This document shows positions 1-8,477 of a stretch of DNA of 64,000 nucleotides, piece by piece. The stretch lies in NCBI GenBank assembly GCA_026129765.1, contig JAHCHP010000005.1, positions 1 to 64,000 on the forward strand, given 5' to 3'. The position numbers and the translations under genes were made by a program. Origin of the DNA: Fimbriimonadia bacterium. GTDB taxonomy: Bacteria; Armatimonadota; Fimbriimonadia; Fimbriimonadales; GBS-DC. Every line of letters starts with the position of its first letter. Within the stretch, counting starts at the first letter, position 1. The notes beneath the pieces are model-generated. The model did not search any database. It was not told where the DNA came from and saw only the letters and a program-made list of their open reading frames with translations.

Positions 1-26
1 GGTTCCCCCAAAACTTTGGGGGAACC
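1..26 (-). terminator. GGTTCCCC-type hairpin, probable terminator of the subtilase gene
   Basis: Perfect inverted repeat: arms at 1-12 and 15-26 (GGTTCCCCCAAA and its complement) with a 2-nt centre. It starts 26 bp beyond the subtilase stop codon when read on the minus strand. A following T-run would lie outside the window, so the terminator role is inferred. It belongs to the same palindrome family as those at 10244, 52314 and 58435. Confidence 0.55.
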
Positions 27-52
27 TCTTGAATAAGGCTACTACTGAGAGG

Positions 53-2512
53 TTAAGGAACAACCACTTGTTTCCAACCCGAAGTGGCAGAAGTTCCAGC
101 GGTGTTGTATGCATGCACGCGGTAACGATAGGTCCCCGGTCCAGGCGGCACATCGGAGAAGAAGGTCGTGTTCGCAGGCAGGTCAAACCGTTCGCGATTC
201 ACCCAAACACCATTGATTCGGATTTCTCGAACCATTGTGAAACCGTCCTCGTTGTTGGCGTTGTCCGTCCAAGTGCATTCCACTTGACCGTTCGAGTAGA
301 CCACATTGAAGTTGGACGGCGCGTTCGGAGGCGACTGCGTTACGACCGTCACTTGCACCCAGCCCGATGTCGTGGAAGTACCTGCGCTGTTGAACGCATG
401 CACGCGATAGCGATATAGCCCGTCGCCCGGAGGTGTATCGGTAAAGCTCGTTGTATTGGCAGGCAGAGTGAACCTTTCGCGATTACTCCAGACGCCGCCG
501 AGATTAACTTCGCGCACCATCGTGAAGCCATCCTCGTTATTGGAGTTATCGTTCCAATTGCATTGCACCTGCCCACTGTTATGCGTCACCGTCAAGTTCG
601 TCGGACCTGCAGGCACCACTTGCTGAACCGTTATGGTTCTTGTAGCGGATCCCACCAATCCTCCGCTGTCCGTAACGCTGGCAGTGATCGTATGAGTTCC
701 CACTTGCAGGCTGCTGGTGGAGAAAGAGGCTCCCGAACCGATATTGCCCTGCAAATTAGAGCTCCAAGAAAGGTTCGCGCTGAGGTTGCCGTCTTGCGTA
801 TCCGATGCGCTGCCCATAAACGTGACCGAAGAGCCGAAACTCGTCGTGCTGTTATTAGCAGGGCTGGAGATCGTGACGGTCGGCGCAGTGTTCACCACAT
901 TTATCGTGATGTTTGCCGAACCCGGTAATCCTCCGCTGTCCGTAACGCTGGCAGTGATCGTATGTGTCCCAAGCTGCAGGCTGCTGGTGGAGAAAGAGGC
1001 TCCCGAACCGATATTGCCCTGCAGATTGGAACTCCAAGACAGGTTCGCGCTGAGGTTGCCATCCTGCGTGTCCGATGCGTTGCCCGTAAACGTCACAGAG
1101 GTCGATTGCGTGATCGTTGCGCCATTGGTGGGAGCGGTAATGGATACCGTGGGGGGCGTATTCGTTGCCGTCACGGCAGCCTGCGCGTTCACGACTCCGC
1201 CTGTGACAGTAACATTAGTCATCGAACTGACGGGACGCACTGTGCTAAGAATACGGTTCCGCACCTGCGTGTAGGTCCAGCCTGTGTTCTGACCATAGAC
1301 CAGCGCGACAACGCCGGCAACATGCGGACATGCCATGGAAGTGCCATCCAAGTAGACGTAGCTGGAGTTGATATAGGTGCTGGCAATAGTGACGCCGGGC
1401 GCGCCTAAATCAACAGAGGTCGCTCCATAGTTGGAGAAGGAGGCGCGCGCGAAATTGTTGTCCACTGCCGCGACGGAGATGATGTTGTCCAGGTTATAAG
1501 AAGCAGGATAGAAAGGCGAGCTATCGATGTTCCGTCCATTGTTTCCTGCTGCCGCTACAAACACGTGATTAACAGACTTAGAAGCGTTGATCGCGTTGTA
1601 CAAACTGGTTGAATAACTGCCGCCGCCCCAACTGTTGTTAGACACTTTGATGCCTTTGTTCGTGCAGTATTGCACTGCTAAGATCGCATTGGAGGTCGTG
1701 CCTCCCTGAGGTCCCAAGAAGCGCAGGGCAGCCAGTTTACATCGCCAGTTCACGCCTGAGACTCCGATGCCATTGTTACCCACTGCGCCAACCGTACCGG
1801 CAGTATGGGTCCCATGTCCATCCGAATCAGAAGGGTTGTTATCATTGCTATAAAAATCCCAGCCGTTCACATCATCGACATAGCCGTTGCCGTCATCATC
1901 GATCCCGTTGCCTGGAATTTCGCCGGGGTTTACCCAAATATTCGCCTGTAGGTCAGGGTGGTTTAACTGGATCCCCGTATCGATAATCGCGACCACAAAG
2001 TTCGGGTTGCCAGTCGTAACATCCCACGCTTGAGGTGCGTTGATGTCGGCATCATTGATGCCGGGGTCTCCATTTACGGTCTGACCCGTATTATGCAGTC
2101 CCCACAGCAGGTTGAAATAGGTATCGTTCGGAGCGACGGCTTTGCGGACGATATGGTCCAGCTCAGCGTACTGCACGCCTGGCAGACTATTGACGCGGCT
2201 GACCGCTTCTTCCACCGCCAGCGTTGTGGATACCAGTTCCAACCCCGGAACGATTTCGTAGTTGATGATCGTCTCGCCGCCAACCATCAACCGAATGTTC
2301 TGACGCATCTCTTCCGAGGCTGTGGTGTCAAAACAGATGAATATGGCATAAGGGTTGTAGGGAAGATTAGGATTCTGTTCCAAGACGCGCTTCGCTGCAT
2401 CGAGCGCATTCATACCCGTAAATTGTTCGCTTTGGGCTTGACCAATAGCAAAAGGTATACTCAGCAAAATTGCTGCGCAAAATAAGGTTGATTTAATCCA
2501 TTTTTTACTCAT
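53..2512 (-). CDS. Secreted subtilisin-like serine protease with Ig-like and fibronectin III domains
   Basis: Peptidase S8 precursor of 819 residues that would hydrolyse proteins outside the cytoplasm. A signal peptide covers residues 1-26 (hydrophobic core, AQS-type end). Residues about 55-125 resemble the I9 propeptide. The catalytic triad is D178 (AIIDTG), H233 (DGHGTHTAG) and S392 (DGTSMACPHVAG), with the oxyanion Asn in AAGNNG at about 324. A DxDxDG-like calcium loop (GNGIDDDGNGYVDD) lies at 201-214. After the protease domain come two nearly identical Ig-like repeats (about 455-635) and two fibronectin III-like domains (about 640-819) that are also close copies of each other. An SD-like GGAGGA lies just upstream of the ATG. 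The gene stands alone on its strand. Domains are read from motifs; substrate is unknown. Confidence 0.95.
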   Translation of the reverse strand: MSKKWIKSTLFCAAILLSIPFAIGQAQSEQFTGMNALDAAKRVLEQNPNLPYNPYAIFICFDTTASEEMRQNIRLMVGGETIINYEIVPGLELVSTTLAVEEAVSRVNSLPGVQYAELDHIVRKAVAPNDTYFNLLWGLHNTGQTVNGDPGINDADINAPQAWDVTTGNPNFVVAIIDTGIQLNHPDLQANIWVNPGEIPGNGIDDDGNGYVDDVNGWDFYSNDNNPSDSDGHGTHTAGTVGAVGNNGIGVSGVNWRCKLAALRFLGPQGGTTSNAILAVQYCTNKGIKVSNNSWGGGSYSTSLYNAINASKSVNHVFVAAAGNNGRNIDSSPFYPASYNLDNIISVAAVDNNFARASFSNYGATSVDLGAPGVTIASTYINSSYVYLDGTSMACPHVAGVVALVYGQNTGWTYTQVRNRILSTVRPVSSMTNVTVTGGVVNAQAAVTATNTPPTVSITAPTNGATITQSTSVTFTGNASDTQDGNLSANLSWSSNLQGNIGSGASFSTSSLQLGTHTITASVTDSGGLPGSANITINVVNTAPTVTISSPANNSTTSFGSSVTFMGSASDTQDGNLSANLSWSSNLQGNIGSGASFSTSSLQVGTHTITASVTDSGGLVGSATRTITVQQVVPAGPTNLTVTHNSGQVQCNWNDNSNNEDGFTMVREVNLGGVWSNRERFTLPANTTSFTDTPPGDGLYRYRVHAFNSAGTSTTSGWVQVTVVTQSPPNAPSNFNVVYSNGQVECTWTDNANNEDGFTMVREIRINGVWVNRERFDLPANTTFFSDVPPGPGTYRYRVHAYNTAGTSATSGWKQVVVP
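657..1086. repeat. Intragenic tandem duplication encoding the two Ig-like domains of the subtilase
   Basis: About 160 bp at 657-815 recurs with few changes at 928-1086, an offset of 271 bp (about 90 codons). The encoded repeats share runs such as ASDTQDGNLSANLSWSSN without change, which suggests recent duplication or gene conversion. Confidence 0.85.
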
Positions 2513-2618
2513 CGGATTCCTCCGGCTACAATATTAGTGCCATATTGCGCGATTCCTGCTCAAATCAATAAAAATTACTTGGAACAGCGGAGCGAAGGGT
2601 CTGCTTCTCAAATACATT

Positions 2619-2624
2619 AGGAGA
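2619..2624 (+). promoter_or_regulatory. Shine-Dalgarno of pdxH
   Basis: AGGAGA lies 8 nt before the ATG at 2633 and fixes this start. Confidence 0.8.
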
Positions 2625-2632
2625 AAAAAACA

Positions 2633-3271
2633 ATGGATGCGACGAACATTCGTAAAACCTACGCATTGGGCGAACTGACCGAGTCTGAGGCTGACCCGAA
2701 CCCATTGGTTCAGTTCGAGCGATGGTTGAAAGATGCCACCCAAAGCGGCTACATAGAACCCAACGCCATGACCTTGGCGACTTGCGACTCGAGGGGCATC
2801 CCTTCGGCGCGGGTGGTGTTGCTGAGGGGATTTGATGAGCATGGGTTTGTTTTCTACACGAACTATGAAAGCCGAAAGGGGCGCGAACTGTCCGAAAACC
2901 CGCATGCCTCGCTGGTGTTTTGGTGGAACCTGCTGGAGCGTCAAATTCGAATTGAGGGGCGCGTAGAAAAGGTCTCGGAAGAGGAATCAAATGCCTATTT
3001 TGCGGGGCGCCCTCGCGGCAGCCAGATCGGCGCATGGGTATCGGAACAAAGTCAGGTGATTGAAGGGCGCGAAACGCTGGAGCAATTAAAGGCAGCCTAT
3101 GAACAACAATTTGAAGGCATCGAAGTGCCGCGCCCTCCGTATTGGGGCGGGTTTCGAGTGGTTCCCGAATCGATTGAGTTTTGGCAGGGCAGGCGCAACC
3201 GCCTGCATGACCGTCTCCGCTATCGCAAAACCGAATCGGGGATATGGATTATCGAGCGTTTGTCGCCTTAA
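2633..3271 (+). CDS. pdxH: Pyridoxamine 5'-phosphate oxidase
   Basis: FMN enzyme that oxidises pyridoxine or pyridoxamine 5'-phosphate to pyridoxal 5'-phosphate, the last step of vitamin B6 synthesis and salvage, in the cytosol. At 212 residues it has the family's usual length. Family hallmarks are visible: the N-terminal PNPLVQFERWL segment, AMTLATCDSRGIPSARVVLL (FMN-binding strand), FYTNYESRKGREL, the RIEGRVEKV strand, and the C-terminal signature IEFWQGRRNRLHDR that contacts substrate and FMN. The ATG follows AGGAGA at good spacing. It is divergent from the subtilase and convergent with the PepSY gene, so it is probably transcribed alone. Confidence 0.96.
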   Translation: MDATNIRKTYALGELTESEADPNPLVQFERWLKDATQSGYIEPNAMTLATCDSRGIPSARVVLLRGFDEHGFVFYTNYESRKGRELSENPHASLVFWWNLLERQIRIEGRVEKVSEEESNAYFAGRPRGSQIGAWVSEQSQVIEGRETLEQLKAAYEQQFEGIEVPRPPYWGGFRVVPESIEFWQGRRNRLHDRLRYRKTESGIWIIERLSP

Positions 3272-3287
3272 GAGCAGAAGTGTAGAG

Positions 3288-3833
3288 CTATTCAGAATCA
3301 GGCGGTCGCATGGACCCCTGCTTTCGCTTGTATCGCCAACGGCGCGCGACCGGTGTGAAAAAGATTAAGACTCCGCTGCATGAGAGAACAAACAGCAGCA
3401 AAGCGATGACCGGAAGCCAGTAGTTGTGCATCACCTCAGAAAAGAAGCTAAAATCATGAATATCTTCGGTGAGTTGGTCCATTCGGAACGACTGGGAAAG
3501 CACCGTGCCTGTTCTGCCGTCCACCTGAACTTCCAGATAACCGGTTTTGCTGATCACTTTGAAGATGTTTTTCGAGGGGCGGTAATCCACTCGGTCTAAA
3601 TCCTTTGCGCTTCGGATATGGGGCGTGTTCAAATCGATAGCCGCTTGAACCGCTTGCTCGATGCTGATGATCTCCGCCAACGATTGCACGGCTTCCCCTT
3701 CTCGAGCAGGCGGGCGCATCCAATCAAAACGCGATTTGTTTGCCAGCATAAAGCCCGTCGACGCGATAATGACCAAAAAAAGGCTGGCAATCAGACCTGC
3801 ATACCGGTGCCAAGAACGAATTTTATGATACAT
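3288..3833 (-). CDS. PepSY-associated transmembrane protein
   Basis: Membrane protein of 181 residues. It starts with the PepSY_TM signature WHRYAGLIASLFLVIIASTG (first membrane helix, about residues 8-30). A soluble extracytoplasmic PepSY-like part follows (about 35-125, with a YLEVQVDGRTG strand typical of PepSY folds). A second helix lies at about 138-165 (WLPVIALLLFVLSCSGVLIF), with a short basic tail. Family members are often linked to iron or siderophore uptake or to protease inhibition, but nothing in this neighbourhood fixes a role. It is convergent with pdxH, with only 16 bp between the stop codons. Confidence 0.82.
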   Translation of the reverse strand: MYHKIRSWHRYAGLIASLFLVIIASTGFMLANKSRFDWMRPPAREGEAVQSLAEIISIEQAVQAAIDLNTPHIRSAKDLDRVDYRPSKNIFKVISKTGYLEVQVDGRTGTVLSQSFRMDQLTEDIHDFSFFSEVMHNYWLPVIALLLFVLSCSGVLIFFTPVARRWRYKRKQGSMRPPDSE

Positions 3834-3974
3834 AGTTTTATCTTTGTTGAAGCAAAAGTATACCTTTCTTGCTGATTAGACGAGAAACCATTGACTTTGT
3901 ACCTGCATGGATTCTCTTCAGTAGACAGGATTATCGCGAATCGCAGAGAACTTAAAAGCATGGAGGTGAAACGA

Positions 3975-4706
3975 ATGAGAGCGGTTCGGAAATTCGTTTT
4001 TCTGCTGATCCTGCTGGGCGCATTGGGCGCGGGCGGATGGTTTGGATATAATCAACTCTTCAAATCCTATAGTATCGAACGCACCTACCGGGCTGGCGAG
4101 ACTTGGGAATACGCAGCCGATATAGATGTCACGACCCCAGCAGGTGGAGGCGTCATTACATTGGCATACCGGATAAAGACCGAAAAAGTGGAAACAGATG
4201 GCAAAGCAGTTTTAAGCTATACAATTCGAGAGTTTAAGGCTCCCGGGATGTCACCCAGTCAAGTTTCAGCCATGAAACAGCAATTGAATGCGAATGGCTT
4301 GAAGGTTCGCGCCGATGCTCATGCGCGAGAGAGCGTTTTGGAAGGGCAGCCTTTACAACTCTCCTTGGGATCGGCAACGGAGGCGCTATATCCTGCAAGA
4401 CCCGTAAGAGTAGGGCAGCAGTGGGAGCATAAGATGAATCAGAATGGTGTCGAGGTCATTTACGAAAGCAAACTGGCAAGTATAGAGAAGTATAATGGTC
4501 GGGATTGCTACAAGATAACCACCAAGATGAAATCACCCGAAGGCGCACAAGTGACCGTAAGCGGTTTTATGAATTCCTATATCGATCAAAAGATGGGATG
4601 GGCGCTCGCGTTGGAAGGACCGATGACCGTGGGCGCGCAAGGAGCAAGCAACACAGTAACGACGAAAATGAAAGGCAAGCGAATCGCAAGCCAACAGAAA
4701 TCTTAG
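3975..4706 (+). CDS. DUF6263-like exported or membrane-anchored protein
   Basis: A 243-residue protein of unknown function. The start at 3975 is chosen over earlier in-frame ATGs because GGAGGT (3962-3967) precedes it by 7 nt and it places a basic N-terminus directly before a hydrophobic segment (FVFLLILLGALGAGGWF), a signal anchor or signal peptide. The rest is beta-rich. The PARPVRVGQQWEHK motif and overall pattern resemble DUF6263-type proteins and are shared with the 357-residue protein at 14541-15614 (PPRPMTEGDQWRFE), so the two are probable distant paralogues. It is followed after 30 bp by the zinc-ribbon gene on the same strand. Confidence 0.6.
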   Translation: MRAVRKFVFLLILLGALGAGGWFGYNQLFKSYSIERTYRAGETWEYAADIDVTTPAGGGVITLAYRIKTEKVETDGKAVLSYTIREFKAPGMSPSQVSAMKQQLNANGLKVRADAHARESVLEGQPLQLSLGSATEALYPARPVRVGQQWEHKMNQNGVEVIYESKLASIEKYNGRDCYKITTKMKSPEGAQVTVSGFMNSYIDQKMGWALALEGPMTVGAQGASNTVTTKMKGKRIASQQKS

Positions 4707-4736
4707 GTATGAGCCGATAATAATGAGGAGATCAGA

Positions 4737-5237
4737 ATGAATAAATTGTGTCCGAAGTGTAATGGCGCCATGATTGAGCAGAACGTAGATCATGTGGCTA
4801 TTGATGTCTGTTCCCTTTGCGCAGGCATCTGGTTTGACGATGAAGAGTTGACACAACTGATGAGCAAAGGGCATGAGATGGTGGCGAAAATCGACCAGCG
4901 TTACCGTCCCGCGCAAGAGGGAGGCGAAGCGCAGCCTTTCGGTCAATTGCTGTGTCCTTCGTGTCGTGATCCATTGGAGCGGTATAACTACCTTTATACC
5001 ACGCCGATTGAACTGGATACCTGTCCGAAATGCAACGGTGTTTTTGTGGATGATGGGGAACTGGAAGCGATGATCGCGGTGCTGGCAGAAGCGAAAATGC
5101 AAGAAGTGCCGACCGATGTCGTTGATGATTTAGAGATCATTAAAGTAGAAGCGGATCACAGAGAGAGAGTAGGGCGTCTGCGAACGGTAAAGGGTTTCTC
5201 CAGTTTTCTCAGCGCAAGGCTCCGTTGGCCCTTATAA
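4737..5237 (+). CDS. Double zinc-ribbon protein (TFIIB-type zinc finger family)
   Basis: A 166-residue protein with two copies of a four-cysteine zinc ribbon. The first is CPKCNGAMIEQ ... DVCSLCAGIWFDDEEL (about residues 5-40) and the second is CPSCRDPLE ... DTCPKCNGVFVDDGEL (about 66-105). Each ends in the W/F-hydrophobic-D-D-x-E-L stretch typical of zf-TFIIB (PF13453) proteins. Function is not established for this family; nucleic acid or protein binding is usually assumed. The C-terminus is basic and uncharacterised. GAGGAG at 4725-4730 supports the start. Its last codons run to 12 bp before the start of the next gene, so coupling is possible. Confidence 0.75.
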   Translation: MNKLCPKCNGAMIEQNVDHVAIDVCSLCAGIWFDDEELTQLMSKGHEMVAKIDQRYRPAQEGGEAQPFGQLLCPSCRDPLERYNYLYTTPIELDTCPKCNGVFVDDGELEAMIAVLAEAKMQEVPTDVVDDLEIIKVEADHRERVGRLRTVKGFSSFLSARLRWPL

Positions 5238-5248
5238 TTCAAGAACTT

Positions 5249-6142
5249 ATGGCAGAAACCGAAACACTTCAAGGAATTTTTCCCGCGCTCATCACACCTT
5301 TTACAGAGACGCTGGAAATCGATGAGCCTTTTGTGGCGCGACTGATGGCGTTCCACGAGTCGGCGGGCAGCCAAGGGGTAGTAGTGTGCGGAACGAATGG
5401 CGAAGGTCCCTCGCTCTCCGCGCCCGAACGCGCCAAGATGTATGAATTAGCCTGTGAACATGCGGGCAGCATAAAGGTGATCGCCGGCACCGCGACCTGC
5501 AGCGTCACCGAAGCCGCCTACTTGGCGCGTCAAGCGTTCAAGGCGGGATGCAGCGCGCTGATGGCGGCACCCCCGTTCTATTTCAAATCGCCTTCTCAAC
5601 AAGGCTTAATCGATTTCTTTAAGCACCTGCTCGACTCCAGCCGCCTGCCGGTTATTCTCTATCATATTCCTCAAATCACCCAAGTCCCGGTGGAACCCGA
5701 ACTGATTGACGCGCTGATAGATCATCCGAATCTGATAGGGGTCAAAGACAGCGAAGGCGATCTCCAACGCTTGGAACGCTACCTCCACTATGCGCCGCGA
5801 TTGAATGTCTATGTCGGCAACGAGACCCTGTTAGGCTGGGCAATCCAGCGGGGCGGGGCAGGCTCCATCAGCGGTATCGCGAATGCCTTCCCAGAATGGA
5901 TGGCGCGGGTGTGGAAAGCGCATCGATCTAACGGGGATGTAGACGCTGCGCAAACGTTGTTGAATGAGGTCTGCGAGGTGATGAGACCGCTGCCTTCGCC
6001 GATGGATGTGAAATACGCGCTCTCGCTGCGGGGTTTTCCTCATTCGCCGGTTCGACCGCCTTTGGGCGCGTTGACCCCCGAACAACGCGATTTAACACGC
6101 TCTTTAGTCACAAAATTGGGACTTTTTACTTCTGCGTCTTGA
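5249..6142 (+). CDS. DapA-superfamily aldolase/lyase, substrate uncertain
   Basis: TIM-barrel class I aldolase of the dihydrodipicolinate synthase / N-acetylneuraminate lyase family, 297 residues from the ATG at 5249; an in-frame TTG at 5225 is less likely because it overlaps the previous gene. Visible landmarks are FPALITPF at the N-terminus, GTNGEGPSLSAPER (carboxylate-binding loop), the catalytic Tyr in VILYHIPQ and the Schiff-base Lys in LIGVKDSEGD. True DapA enzymes have a VPxRTG motif after the Tyr, whose Arg binds the substrate carboxylate; here it reads IPQITQ. I therefore do not call this dapA. A 2-keto-3-deoxy sugar acid aldolase or related lyase is as likely. Confidence 0.8.
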   Translation: MAETETLQGIFPALITPFTETLEIDEPFVARLMAFHESAGSQGVVVCGTNGEGPSLSAPERAKMYELACEHAGSIKVIAGTATCSVTEAAYLARQAFKAGCSALMAAPPFYFKSPSQQGLIDFFKHLLDSSRLPVILYHIPQITQVPVEPELIDALIDHPNLIGVKDSEGDLQRLERYLHYAPRLNVYVGNETLLGWAIQRGGAGSISGIANAFPEWMARVWKAHRSNGDVDAAQTLLNEVCEVMRPLPSPMDVKYALSLRGFPHSPVRPPLGALTPEQRDLTRSLVTKLGLFTSAS

Positions 6143-6168
6143 CTTTTGGGGTCACTATGTGATAAAAT
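6139..6168 (+). promoter_or_regulatory. Sigma70-type promoter of the nuoACD cluster
   Basis: TTGACT (6139-6144), overlapping the stop codon of the aldolase gene, is followed 18 bp later by TAAAAT (6163-6168) preceded by TGTGA. The nuoA ATG lies 22 bp further on. The match to the -35 hexamer is 5 of 6. Confidence 0.6.
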
Positions 6169-6190
6169 TCACAAGCGCGGAAAGTAAACT

Positions 6191-6622
6191 ATGATATCCA
6201 GTTATTTACCCCTCTTAATGATATTCGCGATTGGCGCGGTCATCGCGGCGGTGATGGTCATCGGTTCGTGGCTGTTTGGACCCAAGCGACCGTCGCCTGC
6301 CAAGTCAGCGCCCTATGAGTGCGGCATTACGCCGGTCGGCAGTGCGCGTGAACGATTCCCCATCCATTTCTATCTCATCGCGATGCTGTTTATCGTGTTC
6401 GATGTGGAGTCGATTTTCCTCTACCCATTTTTCGTCATATTCAAAAACAGCGCGCCTGAAGCGAAACTATTCATCTTTATTGAGGTGGCGGTGTTTGTAG
6501 GGTTAATCGCGATTGGCTATCTCTATGTGTTGAAGAAGGGCGCATTGGAGTGGGAGGACCCAGTCGTGAATGTCCCCGCCAAACCGGCGCAGCCTCAAAA
6601 CGAAACTCGTCTCTCCGCATAA
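6191..6622 (+). CDS. nuoA: NADH-quinone oxidoreductase subunit A
   Basis: Small membrane subunit of respiratory complex I, in the proton-pumping arm next to the quinone site. The 143 residues contain three predicted helices: about 5-30 ([22 protein letters not shown]), about 60-82, and about 92-115. The conserved loop [23 protein letters not shown], and [11 protein letters not shown] with its membrane Glu/Asp, are diagnostic. GGAAAG lies 7 nt before the ATG. The C-terminal tail is longer than usual and Pro/Ala-rich. nuoC follows with a 4-bp gap; nuoB, which normally sits between them, is absent. Confidence 0.96.
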   Translation: MISSYLPLLMIFAIGAVIAAVMVIGSWLFGPKRPSPAKSAPYECGITPVGSARERFPIHFYLIAMLFIVFDVESIFLYPFFVIFKNSAPEAKLFIFIEVAVFVGLIAIGYLYVLKKGALEWEDPVVNVPAKPAQPQNETRLSA

Positions 6623-6626
6623 ATTT

Positions 6627-7241
6627 ATGGAAACGGAAATTTTGCAAACGGATGGCGTAGAAAACGCGGAGCGCATGGAACTCACTCGCGTTCGAGAACG
6701 GTTCCCAGACGCGCTTAATGACACTTACGAATTTCGCGGCGATCTTTGGCTTTATATCCGGCGCGATAATCTGCTGGAAGTCTGCCAGTTCCTGCGTGAT
6801 GAACTGCACTACCTCTATATGTGCGATGTGCTGGGCTTGGATTGGCTGGCAAAATGGGAGGAAGGCGAAAAAGCCAAGCGCTTCGAAGTGGTCTATAACC
6901 TCTACTCGCCCGTCACCTTCCAGCGGCTGCTGCTAAAAGTGGAAGTGGACGAAGGTGAGAGCCTCCCTTCCGTCACAGGTATTTGGGAGGGCGCGAATTT
7001 CCCAGAGCGCGAAGTGTACGATCTGTATGGCATCCCATTCGATAATCATCCGAACCTGAAGCGAATCCTAACGCCCGAAGATTGGGTGGGACATCCGCTC
7101 CGAAAAGATTACCCCTTGGGCGGTGAAGAAATCCCGTTCGCGCAGGACAGTTTCGGACCCGCCATCCAAGACATGACCCATCCCCATGCGGGCGAATCGT
7201 TTGATGGGCGAACCGGGACCGAAGAGGTCAGCGGACGATAG
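6627..7241 (+). CDS. nuoC: NADH-quinone oxidoreductase subunit C
   Basis: The 30-kDa subunit of the complex I peripheral arm, cytoplasmic, packing against NuoB and NuoD. The start at 6627 is preferred over an earlier ATG at 6570, which would overlap nuoA by more than 50 bp; this gives 204 residues. Family markers are the W(L)[18 protein letters not shown] fold, YNLYSP, and the signature [22 protein letters not shown] followed by [19 protein letters not shown]. The C-terminus is acidic and variable. It is in one cluster with nuoA upstream and nuoD 14 bp downstream. Confidence 0.95.
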   Translation: METEILQTDGVENAERMELTRVRERFPDALNDTYEFRGDLWLYIRRDNLLEVCQFLRDELHYLYMCDVLGLDWLAKWEEGEKAKRFEVVYNLYSPVTFQRLLLKVEVDEGESLPSVTGIWEGANFPEREVYDLYGIPFDNHPNLKRILTPEDWVGHPLRKDYPLGGEEIPFAQDSFGPAIQDMTHPHAGESFDGRTGTEEVSGR

Positions 7242-7255
7242 GAGCCAACCGAACT

Positions 7256-8476
7256 ATGCGACAACCCTATATCCCCTCTCAAGCAACCGCCACAACGGTC
7301 GAACGCACCGAAGAAGGCACCATGATTATCAACATGGGACCCCAGCACCCCAGCACCCACGGCGTGCTGCGAATCGTGTGCGAGTTGGAAGGCGAAACGA
7401 TTGTTCATTCCGAATGTATCATCGGCTACCTGCATACCGGCATGGAGAAAGAAGCGGAGTACCTGCAGTATCACAAATGTATTCCGATGACCGACCGCAT
7501 GGATTATCTCTCAGCCAACAATAACAATCTCGCCTTTGTGCTGCCGGTCGAGAAGATTTTAGGCATCGAAATTCCGCCTCGCGGGCAATATCTGCGAATC
7601 TTACTGTGTGAACTGTCGCGTGTTGCCAGCCATTTGGTCTGGTTAGGCACGCACCTACTCGATTTGGGCGGAATGACCATCTTTTTCTACACTTTCCGGG
7701 AGCGCGAAAAAATTCTGGACCTGTTTGAAATGATGTCCGGTGTGCGCATGATGCCCAGTTGGATTTGTGTGGGTGGTTTACGGGGCGATATGCCCGAAGG
7801 CTGGGAAGCGCGGCTTCGCGCGCTGTTGAAGGAACTGCCCCCAGCCTTAGATGAGATGGAGGACATTGTGACCAATAACCCCATCTTTATGGAGCGCGCC
7901 AAAGGGGTGGGCGTCGTCACAACGGAAGAGTGTTTCGCATTGGGCGTGAGCGGTCCAAGTATCCGAGCAACAGGACTGGCATGGGATATCCGCAAATCCA
8001 ATCCTTATTCCGGCTATGAGCAGTTCGATTTTCAGATTCCCACCGCAACGAATGGCGATGTGTATGACCGCTATCTCGTGCGGATGGCAGAACTGCGCGA
8101 AAGCATCAAGATTCTTCAGCAAGCCATCGATGGTCTGCCGGGCGGAGAGATCAACACCTCTGACCGCAAAGTCACACCGCCGCCGAGAGGCGAAATCGAC
8201 TCCTCAATGGAATCGCTCATCCACTGGTTCAAAATTCACACGGAAGGGTTCCGACCGCCGGTCGGCGAGGCGTATGTGCCTATCGAGTCGCCGAAGGGTG
8301 AATTGGGATTTTATATCGTGAGCGACGGCTCTTCACGCCCCTTCCGCATGCATACCCGCGCGCCCAGCTTCATGAACCTGCAGGCATTGGCGAAAATGGC
8401 AAAGGGACGCTTGATTGCCGATATGGTCGCGATTATCGGCAGCCTGGATATTGTTTTAGGGGAGATTGATCGCTAA
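7256..8476 (+). CDS. nuoD: NADH-quinone oxidoreductase subunit D
   Basis: The 49-kDa subunit of complex I, which with NuoB forms the quinone-binding pocket. Its 406 residues match the family. The N-terminal signature NMGPQHPSTHGVLR carries the His pair near the quinone headgroup. GYLHTGMEKEAEYLQYHKCI, PMTDRMDYLS and the C-terminal ESPKGELGFYIVSDGSSRP ... RAPSFMNLQAL ... DIVLGEIDR are all present. AGGAG at 7241-7245 precedes the ATG. No other nuo genes follow in this window: the next gene encodes a secreted glycoside hydrolase starting 1 bp after the nuoD stop. The remaining complex I genes must be elsewhere. Confidence 0.97.
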   Translation: MRQPYIPSQATATTVERTEEGTMIINMGPQHPSTHGVLRIVCELEGETIVHSECIIGYLHTGMEKEAEYLQYHKCIPMTDRMDYLSANNNNLAFVLPVEKILGIEIPPRGQYLRILLCELSRVASHLVWLGTHLLDLGGMTIFFYTFREREKILDLFEMMSGVRMMPSWICVGGLRGDMPEGWEARLRALLKELPPALDEMEDIVTNNPIFMERAKGVGVVTTEECFALGVSGPSIRATGLAWDIRKSNPYSGYEQFDFQIPTATNGDVYDRYLVRMAELRESIKILQQAIDGLPGGEINTSDRKVTPPPRGEIDSSMESLIHWFKIHTEGFRPPVGEAYVPIESPKGELGFYIVSDGSSRPFRMHTRAPSFMNLQALAKMAKGRLIADMVAIIGSLDIVLGEIDR

Positions 8477-8477
8477 A

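Noticed and set aside
717-1274. A 185-codon plus-strand open frame over the subtilase Ig repeats
   Set aside because: It is the complement of a repeated protein-coding region; its apparent internal repeats come from the duplicated Ig domains.
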